NCBI GenBank assembly: GCA_023053545.1
Contig: JAKZAN010000058.1
Coordinates: forward strand, 186,001-250,000
Source of the DNA: Lepidurus packardi
Taxonomy: Eukaryota; Arthropoda; Branchiopoda; Notostraca; Triopsidae
Length of the DNA: 64,000 bases
Reading direction: 5' to 3'
Below, in pieces: positions 27,101 to 41,540 of the stretch. The position numbers and the translations under genes are program-made. Under the pieces are notes generated by a model. It worked only from the letters and a program-made list of their open reading frames with translations. It made no database searches and was not told the origin of the DNA. Position 1 is the first letter of the stretch, and each line of letters opens with the position of its first letter.

Positions 27101-28440
27101 CGGACTGAATTAATTCCTTACGGACTTAATTAATTCCGTAAGGAATGAATTAATTCCTTACGGACTTAATTAATTCCTTACGGACTGAATTAATTCCTTA
27201 CGGACTGAATTAATTCCTTACGGACTGAATTATTTCCTTACGGACTGAATTAATTCTTTAGGATTGATTGAATTCCTTTCTTACCGAATTAATTCCTTAC
27301 GGACTGAATTAATTCCTTACGGACTGAATTAATTCCTTACGGACTGAATTAATTCCTTACGGACTTAATTATTTCCTTACGGACTGAATTAATTCTTTAG
27401 GATTGATTGAATTAATTTCTTACTGAATTAATTCCTTACGGACTGAATTAATTCCTTTCGGACTGAATTAATTCATTACCGACATAATTAAATCCTTACA
27501 GACTGAAATTATTCCTTATGGACTTAACTAATTCCGTAAGGAATGAATTAATTAATTACGGACTGAAATAATTCCTTACGGACTGAATTAATTCCTTACG
27601 GACCTAATTAATTCCTTACGGACTGAATTAATTCCTTACGGACTGAATTAATTCCTTACGGACTGAATTATTTCCTTACGGACTGAATTAATTCTTTAGG
27701 ATTGATTGAATTCCTTTCTTACCGAATTAATTCCTTACGGACTGAATTAATTCCTTACGGACTGAATTAATTCCTTACGGACTGAATTAATTCCTTACGG
27801 ACTGAATTATTTCCTTACGGACTGAATTAATTCTTTAGGATTGATTGAATTCCTTTCTTACCGAATTAATTCCTTACGGACTGAATTAATTCCTTACGGA
27901 CTGAATTAATTCCTTACGGACTTAATTAATTAAGTAAGGAATGAATTAATTAATTACGGACTGAAATAAATCCTTACGGACTGAATAATTCCTTACGGAC
28001 TTCATTAATTCCGTTCGGACTTAATTAATTCATTACGGACTTAATTAATTCCTTACTGACTTAATTAATTCCTTACGGTCTGAATTAATTCCGTACGTAT
28101 TTTATTAACTACTTACGGACTGAATTAATTTCTTACGGACTTAATTAATTCCTTACGGACTGAATTAATTCCTTACGGACTGAATTAATTCCTTACGGAC
28201 TGAATTAATTCCTTACGGACTGAATTATTTCCTTACGTACTGAATTAATTCTTTAGGATTGATTGAATTCCTTTCTTACCGAATTAATTCCTTACGGACT
28301 GAATTAATTCCTTACGGACTGAATTAATTCCTTACGGACTGAATTTATTCCTTACGGACTTAATTATTTCCTTACGGACTGAATTAATTCTTTAGGATTG
28401 ATTGAATTCCTTTCTTACTGAATTAATTCCTTACGGACTG

Positions 28441-28800
28441 AATTAATTCATTACCGACATAATTAAATCCTTACAGACTGAAATTATTCCTTATGGACTT
28501 AACTAATTCCGTAAGGAATGAATTAATTAATTACGGACTGAAATAATTCCTTACGGACTGAATTAATTCCTTACGGACTGAATTAATTCCTTACGGACTG
28601 AATTAATTCCTTACGGACTGAATTAATTCATTACCGACATAATTAAATCCTTACAGACTGAAATTATTCCTTATGGACTTAACTAATTCCGTAAGGAATG
28701 AATTAATTAATTGCGGACTGAAATAATTCCTTACGGACTGAATTAATTCCTTACGGACTGAATTAATTCCTTACGGACTGAATTAATTCCTTACGGACTT
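28441..28800 (+). repeat. 180-bp nine-mer higher-order repeat, two copies
   Basis: Nine units (CATTACCGACATAA, AAATCCTTACAGACTG, ATTATTCCTTATGG, CCGTAAGG, TTAATTAATTACGG, GAAATAATT and normal units) occur twice, with CATTACC at about 28,449 and 28,629. The second copy has TTGCGG in place of TTACGG. The period is exactly nine monomers with no phase shift. Confidence 0.88.
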
Positions 28801-30162
28801 AATTAAGTCCTTACGTACTTAATTAATTCCTTACGGTCTGAATTAATTCCGTACGGATTTTATTAACTACTTACGGACTGAAATAATTCCTTACGGACTT
28901 AATTAATTCCTTACGGACTGAATTAATTCCTTACGGACTGAATTAATTCCTTACGGACTGAATTATTTCCTTACGGACTGAATTAATTCTTTAGGATTGA
29001 TTGAATTCCTTTCTTACCGAATTAATTCCTTACGGACTGAATTAATTCCTTACGGACTGAATTAATTCCTTACGGACTGAAATAATTCCTTACTGACTGA
29101 ATTAATTCCTTACGGACTGAATTAATTCCTTACGGACTGAATTAATTCCTTACGGACTGAATTAATTCCTTACGGACTTAATTAATTCCTTACGTACTTA
29201 ATTAATTCCTTACGGTCTGAATTAATTCCGTACGGATTTTATTAACTACTTACGGACTGAATTAATTCCTTACGGACTTAATTAATTCCTTACGGACTTA
29301 ATTAATTCCTTACGGACTGAATTAATTCCTTACGGACTGAATTAATTCCTTACGGACTGAATTATTTCCTTACGGAATGAATTAATTCCTTACGGACTGA
29401 ATTAATTCCTTACGGACTGAATTAATTCCTTACGGACTGAATTAATTCCTTACGGACTGAATTAATACCTTACAGACTGAATTAAATCCTTACGGACTGA
29501 ATTAATTCCTTACGGACTGAATTAATTCCTTACGGACTAAAATAATTCCTTACTGACTGAATTAATTCCTTACGGACTGAATTAATTCCTTACGGACTGA
29601 ATTAATTCCTTACGGACTTAATTAATTCCTTACGGACTTAATTAATTCCTTACGTACTTAATTAATTCCTTACGGACTGAATTAATTCCTTACGGACTGA
29701 ATTAATTCCTTACGGACTGAATTATTTCCTTACGTACTGAATTAATTCTTTAGGATTGATTGAATTCCTTTCTTACCGAATTAATTCCTTACGGACTGAA
29801 TTAATTCCTTACGGACTTAATTAATTCCGTAAGGAATGAATTAATTAATTACGGACTGAAATAATTCCTTACGGACTGAATTAATTCCTTACGGACTTCA
29901 TTAATTCCTTTCGGACTTAATTAATTCATTACGGACTTAATTAATTCCTTACGGACTTAATTAATTCCTTACGGACTTAGTTAATTCCTTACGGTCTGAA
30001 TAAATTCCGTACGGATTTTATTAACTACTTGCGGACTGAATTAATTCCTTACGGACTTAATTAATTCCTTACGGACTGAATTAATTCCTTACGGACTGAA
30101 TTAATTCCTTACGGACTGAATTAATTCCTTACGGACTGAATTATTTCCTTACGGACTGAATT

Positions 30163-31210
30163 AATTCTTTACGATTGATTGAATTCCTTTCTTACCGAAA
30201 TAATTCCTTACGGACTGAATTAATTCCTTACGGACTTAATTAATTCCGTAAGGAATGAATTATTTAATTACGGACTTAAATAATTCCTTACGGACTGAAT
30301 TAATTCCTTACGGACTTCATTAATTCCTTTCGGATTTAATTAATTCATTACGGACTTAATTAATTCCTTACGGACTTAATTAATTCACTACGGACTGAAT
30401 TAATACCTTACGGACTGAATTAAATCCTTACGGACAGAATTAATTACTTACGGACTGAATTAATTCCTTACGGACTTAATTATTTCCTTACGGACTGAAT
30501 TAATTCTTAAGGATTGATTGAATTCCTTTCTTACTGAATTAATTCCTTACGGACTGAATTAATTCCTTACGGACTTAATTAATTCCGTAAGGAATGAATT
30601 AATTAAATACGGACTAAAATAATTCCTTACGGAATGAATTAATTCCTTACGGACTGAATTAATTTCATACGGACTGAATTAATTCCTTACGGACTGAATT
30701 AATTCCTTACGTATTTAATTAATTCCTTACGGTCTGAATTAATTCCGTACGGATTTTATTAATTACTTACGGACTGAATTAAATCCTTACGGACAGAATT
30801 AATTACTTACGGACTGAATTAATTCCTTACGGACTGAATTATTTCCTTACGGACTGAATTAATTCTTTACGATTGATTGAATTCCTTTCTTACCGAAATA
30901 ATTCCTTACGGACTGAATTAATTCCTTACGGACTTAATTAATTCCGTAAGGAATGAATTATTTAATTACGGACTTAAATAATTCCTTACGGACTGAATTA
31001 ATTCCTTACGGACTTCATTAATTCCTTTCGGATTTAATTAATTCATTACGGACTTAATTAATTCCTTACGGACTTAATTAATTCACTACGGACTGAATTA
31101 ATACCTTACGGACTGAATTAAATCCTTACGGACAGAATTAATTACTTACGGACTGAATTAATTCCTTACGGACTTAATTATTTCCTTACGGACTGAATTA
31201 ATTCTTTAGG
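30163..31210 (+). repeat. 698-bp tandem repeat, about 1.5 copies
   Basis: The marker variant TTTACGATTG at 30,163 and 30,861, the private GAATTATTTAATTACGG shortly after each, and the next markers at 30,502 (TTAAGG form) and 31,200 are all 698 bp apart. The same marker variant and flanks recur at 43,278, linking this block to 43.3-44.3 kb. Confidence 0.85.
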
Positions 31211-32760
31211 ATTGATTGAATTCCTTTCTTATAGAACTAATTCCTTACGGACTGAATTAATTCCTTACGGACTGAATTAATTCCTTACGGACTGAATTAA
31301 TTCCATAAGGACTGAATTAATTCCTTACGGACTGAATTATTTCCTTACGGACTGAATTAATTCTTTAGGATTGATTGAATTCCTTTCTTACCGAATTAAT
31401 TCCTTACGGACTGAATTAATTCCTTTCTTACCGAATTAATTCCTTACGGACTGAATTAATTCCTTACGGACTGAATTAATTCCTTACGGACTTAATTATT
31501 TCCTTACGGACTGAATTAATTCTTTAGGATTGATTGAATTCCTTTCTTACTGAATTAATTCCTTACGGACTGAATTAATCCCTTACGGACTGAATTAATT
31601 CATTACCGACATAATTAAATCCTTACAGACTGAAATTATTCCTTATGGACTTAACTAATTCCGTAAGGAATGAATTAATTAATTACGGACTGAAATAATT
31701 CCTTACGGACTGAATTAATTCCTTACGGACAGAATTAATTCCTTACGGACTGAATTAATTCCTTACGGACTGAATTAATTCCTTACGGACTGAATTAATT
31801 CCTTACGGACTGTATTAATTCCTTTCTTACTGAATTAATTCCTTACGGACTGAATTAATTCCTTAATTAATTCCTTACGGACTGAATTAATTTCATACGG
31901 ACTGAATTAATTCATTACGGACTGAACTTATTCATTACGGACTGAATTAAATCCTTACGGACAGAATTAAATCCTTACGGACTGAATTAATTCCTTACGG
32001 ACTGAATTAATTCCTTACGGACTGAATTATTCCTTACGGACTGAAATAATTCCTTACGGACTGAATTGATTCCTTACGGAATGAATCAATTCCTTACGGA
32101 CTGAATTAATTCCTTACGGACTGAATTATTTCCTTACGGACTGAATTAATTCTTTAGGATTGATTGAATTCCCTTATTACTTAATTAATTCCTTACGGAC
32201 TGAACTATTTCCTTACGGACTGAATTAATTCTTTAGGATTGATTGAATTCCATTCTTACTGAAATAATTCCTTACGGACTGAATTAATTCCTTACGGACT
32301 GAATTAATTCCTTACGGACTGAATTAATTCATTACGGAGGGAATTAATTCTTTACGGACTTAATTCATTCCTTACGGACTTAATTAATTCCTTACGGACT
32401 GAATCAATTCCTTACGGACTGAATTAATTCCTTGCGGACTGAATTATTTCCTTACGGACTGAATTAATTCTTTAGGATTGATTGAATTCCCTTATTACTT
32501 AATTAATTCCTTACGGACTGAACTATTTCCTTACGGACTGAATTAATTCTTTAGGATTGATTGAATTCCATTCTTACTGAAATAATTCCTTACGGACTGA
32601 ATTAATTCCTTACGGACTGAATTAATTCCTTACGGACTGAACTAATTCATTACGGAGGGAATTAATTCTTTACGGACTTAATTCATTCCTTACGGACTTA
32701 ATTAATTCCTTACGGTCTGAATTAATTCCTTACGGACTGAATTAATTCATTATGGACTTA
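31200..32760 (+). repeat. Long-range duplicated segment B, copy 1 (offset about 13,740 bp)
   Basis: The marker followed by the rare CTTATAGAACTAATTCC recurs at 44,940. Marker pairs 31,200/44,940, 31,359/45,099, 31,518/45,278, 32,148/45,890, 32,227/45,969, 32,466/46,208 and 32,545/46,287 keep an offset of 13,740-13,760 over about 1.55 kb. The second part holds the CCCTTATTAC units at 32,171 and 32,489 (318-bp pair) and GGAGGGAATT. Confidence 0.88.
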
Positions 32761-33921
32761 ACTAATTCCGTAAGGAATGAATGAATTAATTACGGACTGA
32801 AATAATTCCTTACGGACGGAATCAATTCCTTACGGACTGAATTAATTCCTTACGGACTGAATTAATTCCTTACGGACTGAATTAATTCCTTACGGACTTA
32901 ATTAATTCCGTAAGGAATGAATTAATTAATTACGGACTGAAATAATTCCTTACGGACTGAATTAATTCCTTTCGGACTTAATTAATTCCTTACGGACTTA
33001 ATTAATTCCTTACGGACTTAATTAATTCCTTACGGACTTAATTAATTCCTTACGTACTTAATTAATTCCTTACGGTCTGAATAAATTCCGTACGGATTTT
33101 ATTAACTACTTACGGACTGAATTAATTCTTTAGGATTGATTGAATTCCTTTCTTACCGAATTAATTCCTTACGGACTGAATTAATTCCTTACGGACTGAA
33201 TTAATTCCTTACGGACTGAATTAATTCCTTACGGACTGAATTAATAACTTACGGACTGAATTAAATCCTTACGGACTGAATTAATTCCTTACGGACTGAA
33301 TTAATTCCTTACGGACTGAAATAATTCCTTACTGACTGAATTAAATCCTTACGGACTGAATTAATTCCTTACGGACTGAATTAATTCCTTACGGACTTAA
33401 ATAATTCCTTACGGACTTAATTAATTCCTTACGTACTTAATTAATTCCTTACGGTCTGAATTAATTCCGTACGGATTTTATTAACTACTTACGGACTGAA
33501 TTAATTCCTTACGGACTGAATTAATTCCTTACGGACTGAATTAATTCCTTACGGACTGAATTATTTCCTTACGGACTGAATTAATTCTTTAGGATTGATT
33601 GAATTCCTTTCTTACCGAATTAATTCCTTACGGACTGAATTAATTCCTTACGGACTGAATTAATTCCTTACGGACTGAATTAATTCCTTACGGACTTAAT
33701 TAATTCATTACCGACATAATTAAATCCTTACAGACTGAAATTATTCCTTATGGACTTAACTAATTCCGTAAGGAATGAATTAATTAATTACGGACTGAAA
33801 TAATTCCTTACGGACTGAATTAATTCCTTACGGACTTAATTAATTCCTTACGGACTGAATTAATTCCTTACGGACTGAATTAATTCCTTACGGACTGAAT
33901 TATTTCCTTACGGACTGAATT

Positions 33922-35897
33922 AATTCTTTAGGATTGATTGAATTCCTTTCTTACCGAATTAATTCCTTACGGACTGAATTAATTCCTTACGGACTGAATT
34001 AATTCCTTACGGACTTAATTAATTCCGTAAGGAATGAATTAATTAATTACGGACTGAAATAATTCCTTACGGACTGAAATAATTCCTTACGGACTGAATT
34101 AATTCCTTACGGACTTCATTAATTCCTTTCGGACTTAATTAATTCATTACGGACTTAATTAATTCCTTACGGACTTAATTAATTCTTTACGTACTTAATT
34201 TATTCCTTACGGTCTGAATAAATTCCGTACGGATTTTATTAACTACTTACGGACTGAATTAATTCCTTACGGACTGAATTAATTCCTTACGGACTGAATT
34301 AATTCCTTACGGACTGAAATAATACCTTACGGACTGAATTAAATCCTTACGGACTGAATTAATTCCTTACGGACTGAATTAATTCCTTACGGACTGAAAT
34401 AATTCCTTACTGACTGAATTAATTCCTTACGGACTGAATTAATTCCTTACGGACTGAATTAATTCCTTACGGACTGAATTAATTCCTTACGGACTGAATT
34501 AATACCTTACGGACTGAATTAAATCCTTACGGACTGAATTAATTCCTTACGGACTGAATTAATTCCTTACGGACTGAAATAATTCCTTACTGACTGAATT
34601 AATTCCTTACGGACTGAATTAATTCCTTACGGACTGAATTAATTCCTTACGGACTTAATTAATTCCTTACGGACTTGATTAATTCCTAACGTACTTAATT
34701 AATTCCTTACGGTCTGAATTAATTCCGTACGGATTTTATTAACTACTTACGGACTGAATTAATTCCTTACGGACTTAATTAATTCCTTACGGACTGAATT
34801 AATTCCTTACGGACTGAATTAGTTCCTTACGGACTGAATTATTTCCTTACGGACTGAATTAATTCTTTAGGATTGATTGAATTCCTTTCTTACCGAATTA
34901 ATTCCTTACGGACTGAATTAATTCCTTACGGACTGAATTAATTCCTTACGGACTGAATTAATTCCTTACGGACTTAATTATTTCCTTACGGACTGAATTA
35001 ATTCTTTAGGATTGATTGAATTCCTTTCTTACCGAATTAATTCCTTACGGACTGAATTAATTCCTTACGGACTGAATTAATTCCTTACGGACTTAATTAA
35101 TTCCGTAAGGAATGAATTAATTAATTACGGACTGAAATAATTCCTTACGGACTGAAATAATTCCTTACGGACTGAATTAATTCCTTACGGACTTCATTAA
35201 TTCCTTTCGGACTTAATTAATTCATTACGGACTTAATTAATTCCTTACGGACTTAATTAATTCTTTACGTACTTAATTTATTCCTTACGGTCTGAATAAA
35301 TTCCGTACGGATTTTATTAACTACTTACGGACTGAATTAATTCCTTACGGACTGAATTAATTCCTTACGGACTGAATTAATTCCTTACGGACTGAAATAA
35401 TACCTTACGGACTGAATTAAATCCTTACGGACTGAATTAATTCCTTACGGACTGAATTAATTCCTTACGGACTGAAATAATTCCTTACTGACTGAATTAA
35501 TTCCTTACGGACTGAATTAATTCCTTACGGACTGAATTAATTATTTACGGACTTAATTAATTCCTTACGGACTTGATTATATCCTAACGTACTTAATTAA
35601 TTCCTTACGGTCTGAATTAATTCCGTACGGATTTTATTAACTACTTACGGACTGAATTAATTCCTTACGGACTTAATTAATTCCTTACGGACTGAATTAA
35701 TTCCTTACGGACTGAATTAGTTCCTTACGGACTGAATTATTTCCTTACGGACTGAATTAATTCTTTAGGATTGATTGAATTCCTTTCTTACCGAATTAAT
35801 TCCTTACGGACTGAATTAATTCCTTACGGACTGAATTAATTCCTTACGGACTGAATTAATTCCTTACGGACTTAATTATTTCCTTACGGACTGAATT
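33922..35897 (+). repeat. 1,078/898-bp tandem repeat inside segment C
   Basis: Markers 33,922 and 35,000 are 1,078 bp apart; 34,861/35,759 and 35,000/35,898 are 898 bp apart. The 180-bp difference is one nine-unit block: AATACC...GAAATAATTCCTTACTG occurs twice in copy 1 (near 34,321 and 34,501) and once in copy 2. The copies share the rare GTACTTAATTTATTCC, CCTAACGTACTT and GAATTAGTTCC. Confidence 0.88.
34321..34680 (+). repeat. 180-bp nine-mer duplication (AATACC type)
   Basis: Nine units starting AATACCTTACGG and AAATCC and including CTTACTGACTG are directly repeated at a 180-bp spacing. The same double block is retained near 39,426-39,785 in the second copy of segment C but is single near 35,400, so the doubling predates or was copied with the larger duplication. 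Confidence 0.8.
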
Positions 35898-36318
35898 AAT
35901 TCTTTAGGATTGATTGAATTCCTTTCTTACTGAATTAATTCCTTACGGACTGAATTAATTCCTTTCGGACTGAATTAATTCATTACCGACATAATTAAAT
36001 CCTTACAGACTGAAATTATTCCTTATGGACTTAACTAATTCCGTAAGGAATGAATTAATTAATTACGGACTGAAATAATTCCTTACGGACTGAATTAATT
36101 CCTTACGGACTTTATTAATTCCTTACGGACTGAATTAATTCCTTACGGACTGAATTAATTCCTTACGGACTGAATTATTTCCTTACGGACTGAATTAATT
36201 CTTTAGGATTGATTGAATTCCTTTCTTACCGAATTAATTCCTTACGGACTGAATTAATTCCTTACGGACTGAATTAATTCCTTACGGACTGAATTAATTC
36301 CTTACGGACTTAATTAAT

Positions 36319-37196
36319 TAAGTAAGGAATGAATTAATTAATTACGGACTGAAATAAATCCTTACGGACTGAATTAATTCCTTACGGACTTCATTAATTC
36401 CGTTCGGACTTAATTAATTCATTACGGACTTAATTAATTCCTTACGGACTTAATTAATTCCTTACGGTCTGAATTAATTCCGTACGTATTTTATTAACTA
36501 CTTACGGACTGAATTAATTCCTTACGGACTTAATTAATTCCTTACGGACTGAATTAATTCCTTACGGACTGAATTAATTCCTTACGGACTGAATTAATTC
36601 CTTACGGACTGAATTATTTCCTTACGGACTGAATTAATTCTTTAGGATTGATTGAATTCCCTTATTACTTAATTAATTCCTTACGGACTGAACTATTTCC
36701 TTACGGACTGAATTAATTCTTTAGGATTGATTGAATTCCATTCTTACTGAAATAATTCCTTACGGACTGAATTAATTCCTTACGGACTGAATTAATTCCT
36801 TACGGACTGAATTAATTCCTTACGGACTTAATTAATTAAGTAAGGAATGAATTAATTAATTACGGACTGAAATAAATCCTTACGGACTGAATTAATTCCT
36901 TACGGACTTCATTAATTCCGTTCGGACTTAATTAATTCATTACGGACTTAATTAATTCCTTACGGACTTAATTAATTCCTTACGGTCTGAATTAATTCCG
37001 TACGTATTTTATTAACTACTTACGGACTGAATTAATTCCTTACGGACTTAATTAATTCCTTACGGACTGAATTAATTCCTTACGGACTGAATTAATTCCT
37101 TACGGACTGAATTAATTCCTTACGGACTGAATTAATTCCTTACGGACTGAATTATTTCCTTACGGACTGAATTAATTCTTTAGGATTGATTGAATT
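36319..37196 (+). repeat. 518/538-bp tandem repeat with AATTAAGTAAGG units
   Basis: AGTAAGGAATG lies at 36,321 and 36,839 (518 bp apart), and CCCTTATTAC at 36,659 and 37,197 (538 bp apart, one unit more). The TTAATTAAGTAAGG form replaces TTAATTCCGTAAGG of the hairpin module. It appears five times in the window, near 27,927, 36,320, 36,838, 40,507 and 41,824. It lies at the junction between the two copies of segment C. Confidence 0.82.
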
Positions 37197-40100
37197 CCCT
37201 TATTACTTAATTAATTCCTTACGGACTGAACTATTTCCTTACGGACTGAATTAATTCTTTAGGATTGATTGAATTCCATTCTTACTGAAATAATTCCTTA
37301 CGGACTGAATTAATTCCTTACGGACTGAATTAATTCCTTACGGACTGAATTAATTCATTACGGAGGGAATTAATTCTTTACGGACTTAATTCATTCCTTA
37401 CGGACTTAATTAATTCCTTACGGACTGAATCAATTCCTTACGGACTGAATTAATTCCTTGCGGACTGAATTATTTCCTTACGGACTGAATTAATTCTTTA
37501 GGATTGATTGAATTCCCTTATTACTTAATTAATTCCTTACGGACTGAACTATTTCCTTACGGACTGAATTAATTCTTTAGGATTGATTGAATTCCATTCT
37601 TACTGAAATAATTCCTTACGGACTGAATTAATTCCTTACGGACTGAATTAATTCCTTACGGACTGAACTAATTCATTACGGAGGGAATTAATTCTTTACG
37701 GACTTAATTCATTCCTTACGGACTTAATTAATTCTTTACGGTCTGAATTAATTCCTTACGGACTGAATTAATTCATTATGGACTTAACTAATTCCGTAAG
37801 GAATGAATGAATTAATTACGGACTGAAATAATTCCTTACGGACGGAATCAATTCCTTACGGACTGAATTAATTCCTTACGGACTGAATTAATTCCTTACG
37901 GACTGAATTAATTCCTTACGGACTTAATTAATTCCGTAAGGAATGAATTAATTAATTACGGACTGAAATAATTCCTTACGGACTGAATTAATTCCTTTCG
38001 GACTTAATTAATTCCTTACGGACTTAATTAATTCCTTACGGACTTAATTAATTCCTTACGGACTTAATTAATTCCTTACGTACTTAATTAATTCTTTACG
38101 GTCTGAATAAATTCCGTACGGATTTTATTAACTACTTACGGACTGAATTAATTCTTTAGGATTGATTGAATTCCTTTCTTACCGAATTAATTCCTTACGG
38201 ACTGAATTAATTCCTTACGGACTGAATTAATTCCTTACGGACTGAATTAATTCCTTACGGACTGAATTAATAACTTACGGACTGAATTAAATCCTTACGG
38301 ACTGAATTAATTCCTTACGGACTGAATTAATTCCTTACGGACTGAAATAATTCCTTACTGACTGAATTAAATCCTTACGGACTGAATTAATTCCTTACGG
38401 ACTGAATTAATTCCTTACGGACTTAAATAATTCCTTACGGACTTAATTAATTCCTTACGTACTTAATTAATTCCTTACGGTCTGAATTAATTCCGTACGG
38501 ATTTTATTAACTACTTACGGACTGAATTAATTCCTTACGGACTGAATTAATTCCTTACGGACTGAATTAATTCCTTACGGACTAAATTATTTCCTTACGG
38601 ACTGAATTAATTCTTTAGGATTGATTGAATTCCTTTCTTACCGAATTAATTCCTTACGGACTGAATTAATTCCTTACGGACTGAATTAATTCCTTACGGA
38701 CTGAATTAATTCCTTACGGACTTAATTATTTCCTTACGGACTGAATTAATTCTTTAGGATTTATTGGATTTCTTTCTTACTGAATTAATTCCTTACGGAC
38801 TGAATTAATTCCTTTCGGACTGAATTAATTCATTACCGACATAATTAAATCCTTACAGACTGAAATTATTCCTTATGGACTTAACTAATTCCGTAAGGAA
38901 TGAATTAATTAATTACGGACTGAAATAATTCCTTACGGACTGAATTAATTCCTTACGGACTTAATTAATTCCTTACGGACTGAATTAATTCCTTACGGAC
39001 TGAATTAATTCCTTACGGACTGAATTATTTCCTTACGGACTGAATTAATTCTTTAGGATTGATTGAATTCCTTTCTTACCGAATTAATTCCTTACGGACT
39101 GAATTAATTCCTTACGGACTTAATTAATTCCGTAAGGAATGAATTAATTAATTACGGACTGAAATAATTCCTTACGGACTGAAATAATTCCTTACGGACT
39201 GAATTAATTCCTTACGGACTTCATTAATTCCTTTCGGACTTAATTAATTCATTACGGACTTAATTAATTCCTTACGGACTTAATTAATTCTTTACGTACT
39301 TAATTTATTCCTTACGGTCTGAATAAATTCCGTACGGATTTTATTAACTACTTACGGACTGAATTAATTCCTTACGGACTGAATTAATTCCTTACGGACT
39401 GAATTAATTCCTTACGGACTGAAATAATACCTTACGGACTGAATTAAATCCTTACGGACTGAATTAATTCCTTACGGACTGAATTAATTCCTTACGGACT
39501 GAAATAATTCCTTACTGACTGAATTAATTCCTTACGGACTGAATTAATTCCTTACGGACTGAATTAATTCCTTACGGACTGAATTAATTCCTTACGGACT
39601 GAATTAATACCTTACGGACTGAATTAAATCCTTACGGACTGAATTAATTCCTTACGGACTGAATTAATTCCTTACGGACTGAAATAATTCCTTACTGACT
39701 GAATTAATTCCTTACGGACTGAATTAATTCCTTACGGACTGAATTAATTCCTTACGGACTTAATTAATTCCTTACGGACTTGATTAATTCCTAACGTACT
39801 TAATTAATTCCTTACGGTCTGAATTAATTCCGTACGGATTTTATTAACTACTTACGGACTGAATTAATTCCTTACGGACTTAATTAATTCCTTACGGACT
39901 GAATTAATTCCTTACGGGCTGAATTAGTTCCTTACGGACTGAATTATTTCCTTACGGACTGAATTAATTCTTTAGGATTGATTGAATTCCTTTCTTACCG
40001 AATTAATTCCTTACGGACTGAATTAATTCCTTACGGACTGAATTAATTCCTTACGGACTGAATTAATTCCTTACGGACTTAATTATTTCCTTACGGACTG

Positions 40101-40860
40101 AATTAATTCTTTAGGATTGATTGAATTCCTTTCTTACTGAATTAATTCCTTACGGACTGAATTAATTCCTTTCGGACTGAATTAATTCATTACCGACATA
40201 ATTAAATCCTTACAGACTGAAATTATTCCTTATGGACTTAACTAATTCCGTAAGGAATGAATTAATTAATTACGGACTGAAATAATTCCTTACGGACTGA
40301 ATTAATTCCTTACGGACTTTATTAATTCCTTACGGACTGAATTAATTCCTTACGGACTGAATTAATTCCTTACGGACTGAATTATTTCCTTACGGACTGA
40401 ATTAATTCTTTAGGATTGATTGAATTCCTTTCTTACCGAATTAATTCCTTACGGACTGAATTAATTCCTTACGGACTGAATTAATTCCTTACGGACTTAA
40501 TTAATTAAGTAAGGAATGAATTAATTAATTACGGACTGAAATAAATCCTTACGGACTGAATTAATTCCTTACGGACTTCATTAATTCCGTTCGGACTTAA
40601 TTAATTCATTACGGACTTAATTAATTCCTTACGGACTTAATTAATTCCTTACGGTCTGAATTAATTCCGTACGTATTTTATTAACTACTTACGGACTGAA
40701 TTAATTCCTTACGGACTTAATTAATTCCTTACGGACTGAATTAATTCCTTACGGACTGAATTAATTCCTTACGGACTGAATTAATTCCTTACGGACTGAA
40801 TTAATTCCTTACGGACTGAATTATTTCCTTACGTACTGAATTAATTCTTTAGGATTGATT
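37146..40860 (+). repeat. Large duplicated segment C, copy 2 (about 3.7 kb)
   Basis: This is the partner of 32,120-36,650, shorter by one 898-bp tandem period but with a 99-bp segment near 38,700-38,800 that copy 1 lacks. Its left part (37,146 to about 40,130) follows the first tandem member of copy 1 and its right part (about 40,137-40,860) follows sequence after the second. Private changes include the marker variant TTTAGGATTTATTGG at 38,748 and CTTACGGGCTG at 39,911. Confidence 0.88.
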
Positions 40861-41000
40861 GAATTCCTTTCTTACCGAATTAATTCCTTACGGACTGAAT
40901 TAATTCCTTACGGACTGAATTAATTCCTTACGGACTGAATTAATTCTTTAGGATTGATTGAATTCCTTTCTTACTGAATTAATTCCTTACGGACTGAATT

Positions 41001-41540
41001 AATTCATTACCGACATAATTAAATCCTTACAGACTGAAATTATTCCTTATGGACTTAACTAATTCCGTAAGGAATGAATTAATTAATTACGGACTGAAAT
41101 AATTCCTTACGGACTGAATTAATTCCTTACGGACTGAATTAATTCCCTACGGACTGAATTAATTCCTTACGGACTGAATTAATTCATTACCGACATAATT
41201 AAATCCTTACAGACTGAAATTATTCCTTATGGACTTAACTAATTCCGTAAGGAATGAATTAATTAATTACGGACTGAAATAATTCCTTACGGACTGAATT
41301 AATTCCTTACGGACTGAATTAATTCCTTACGGACTGAATTAATTCCTTACGGACTGAATTAATTCATTACCGACATAATTAAATCCTTACAGACTGAAAT
41401 TATTCCTTATGGACTTAACTAATTCCGTAAGGAATGAATTAATTAATTACGGACTGAAATAATTCCTTACGGACTGAATTAATTCCTTACGGACTGAATT
41501 AATTCCTTACGGACTGAATTAATTCCTTACGGACTTAATT
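41001..41540 (+). repeat. 180-bp nine-mer higher-order repeat, three copies
   Basis: CATTACCGACATAA recurs at about 41,005, 41,185 and 41,365, exactly 180 bp apart, with the whole nine-unit order preserved, including the CCGTAAGG hairpin unit. The first copy has one private base (CCCTACGG near 41,146). The context downstream (GACTTAATTAAGTCC) matches that of the pair at 28.4-28.8 kb. Confidence 0.92.

Larger units (their letters stand above)
32120..36650 (+). repeat. Large duplicated segment C, copy 1 (about 4.5 kb)
   Basis: This segment recurs at about 37,146-40,860. Offsets are 5,026 bp at the left (CCCTTATTAC 32,171/37,197 and 32,489/37,515; AATAACTTACGG 33,241/38,267), 5,125 after a 99-bp indel (CATTACCGAC 33,706/38,831), and 5,105 after a one-unit change (GTACTTAATTTATT 34,191/39,296; AGTTCC 34,821/39,926). 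They then become 4,207 (GGACTTTATTAATT 36,111/40,318) and 4,187 (AGTAAGG 36,321/40,508). The step from 5,105 to 4,207 is exactly 898 bp, the local tandem period. Confidence 0.88.
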
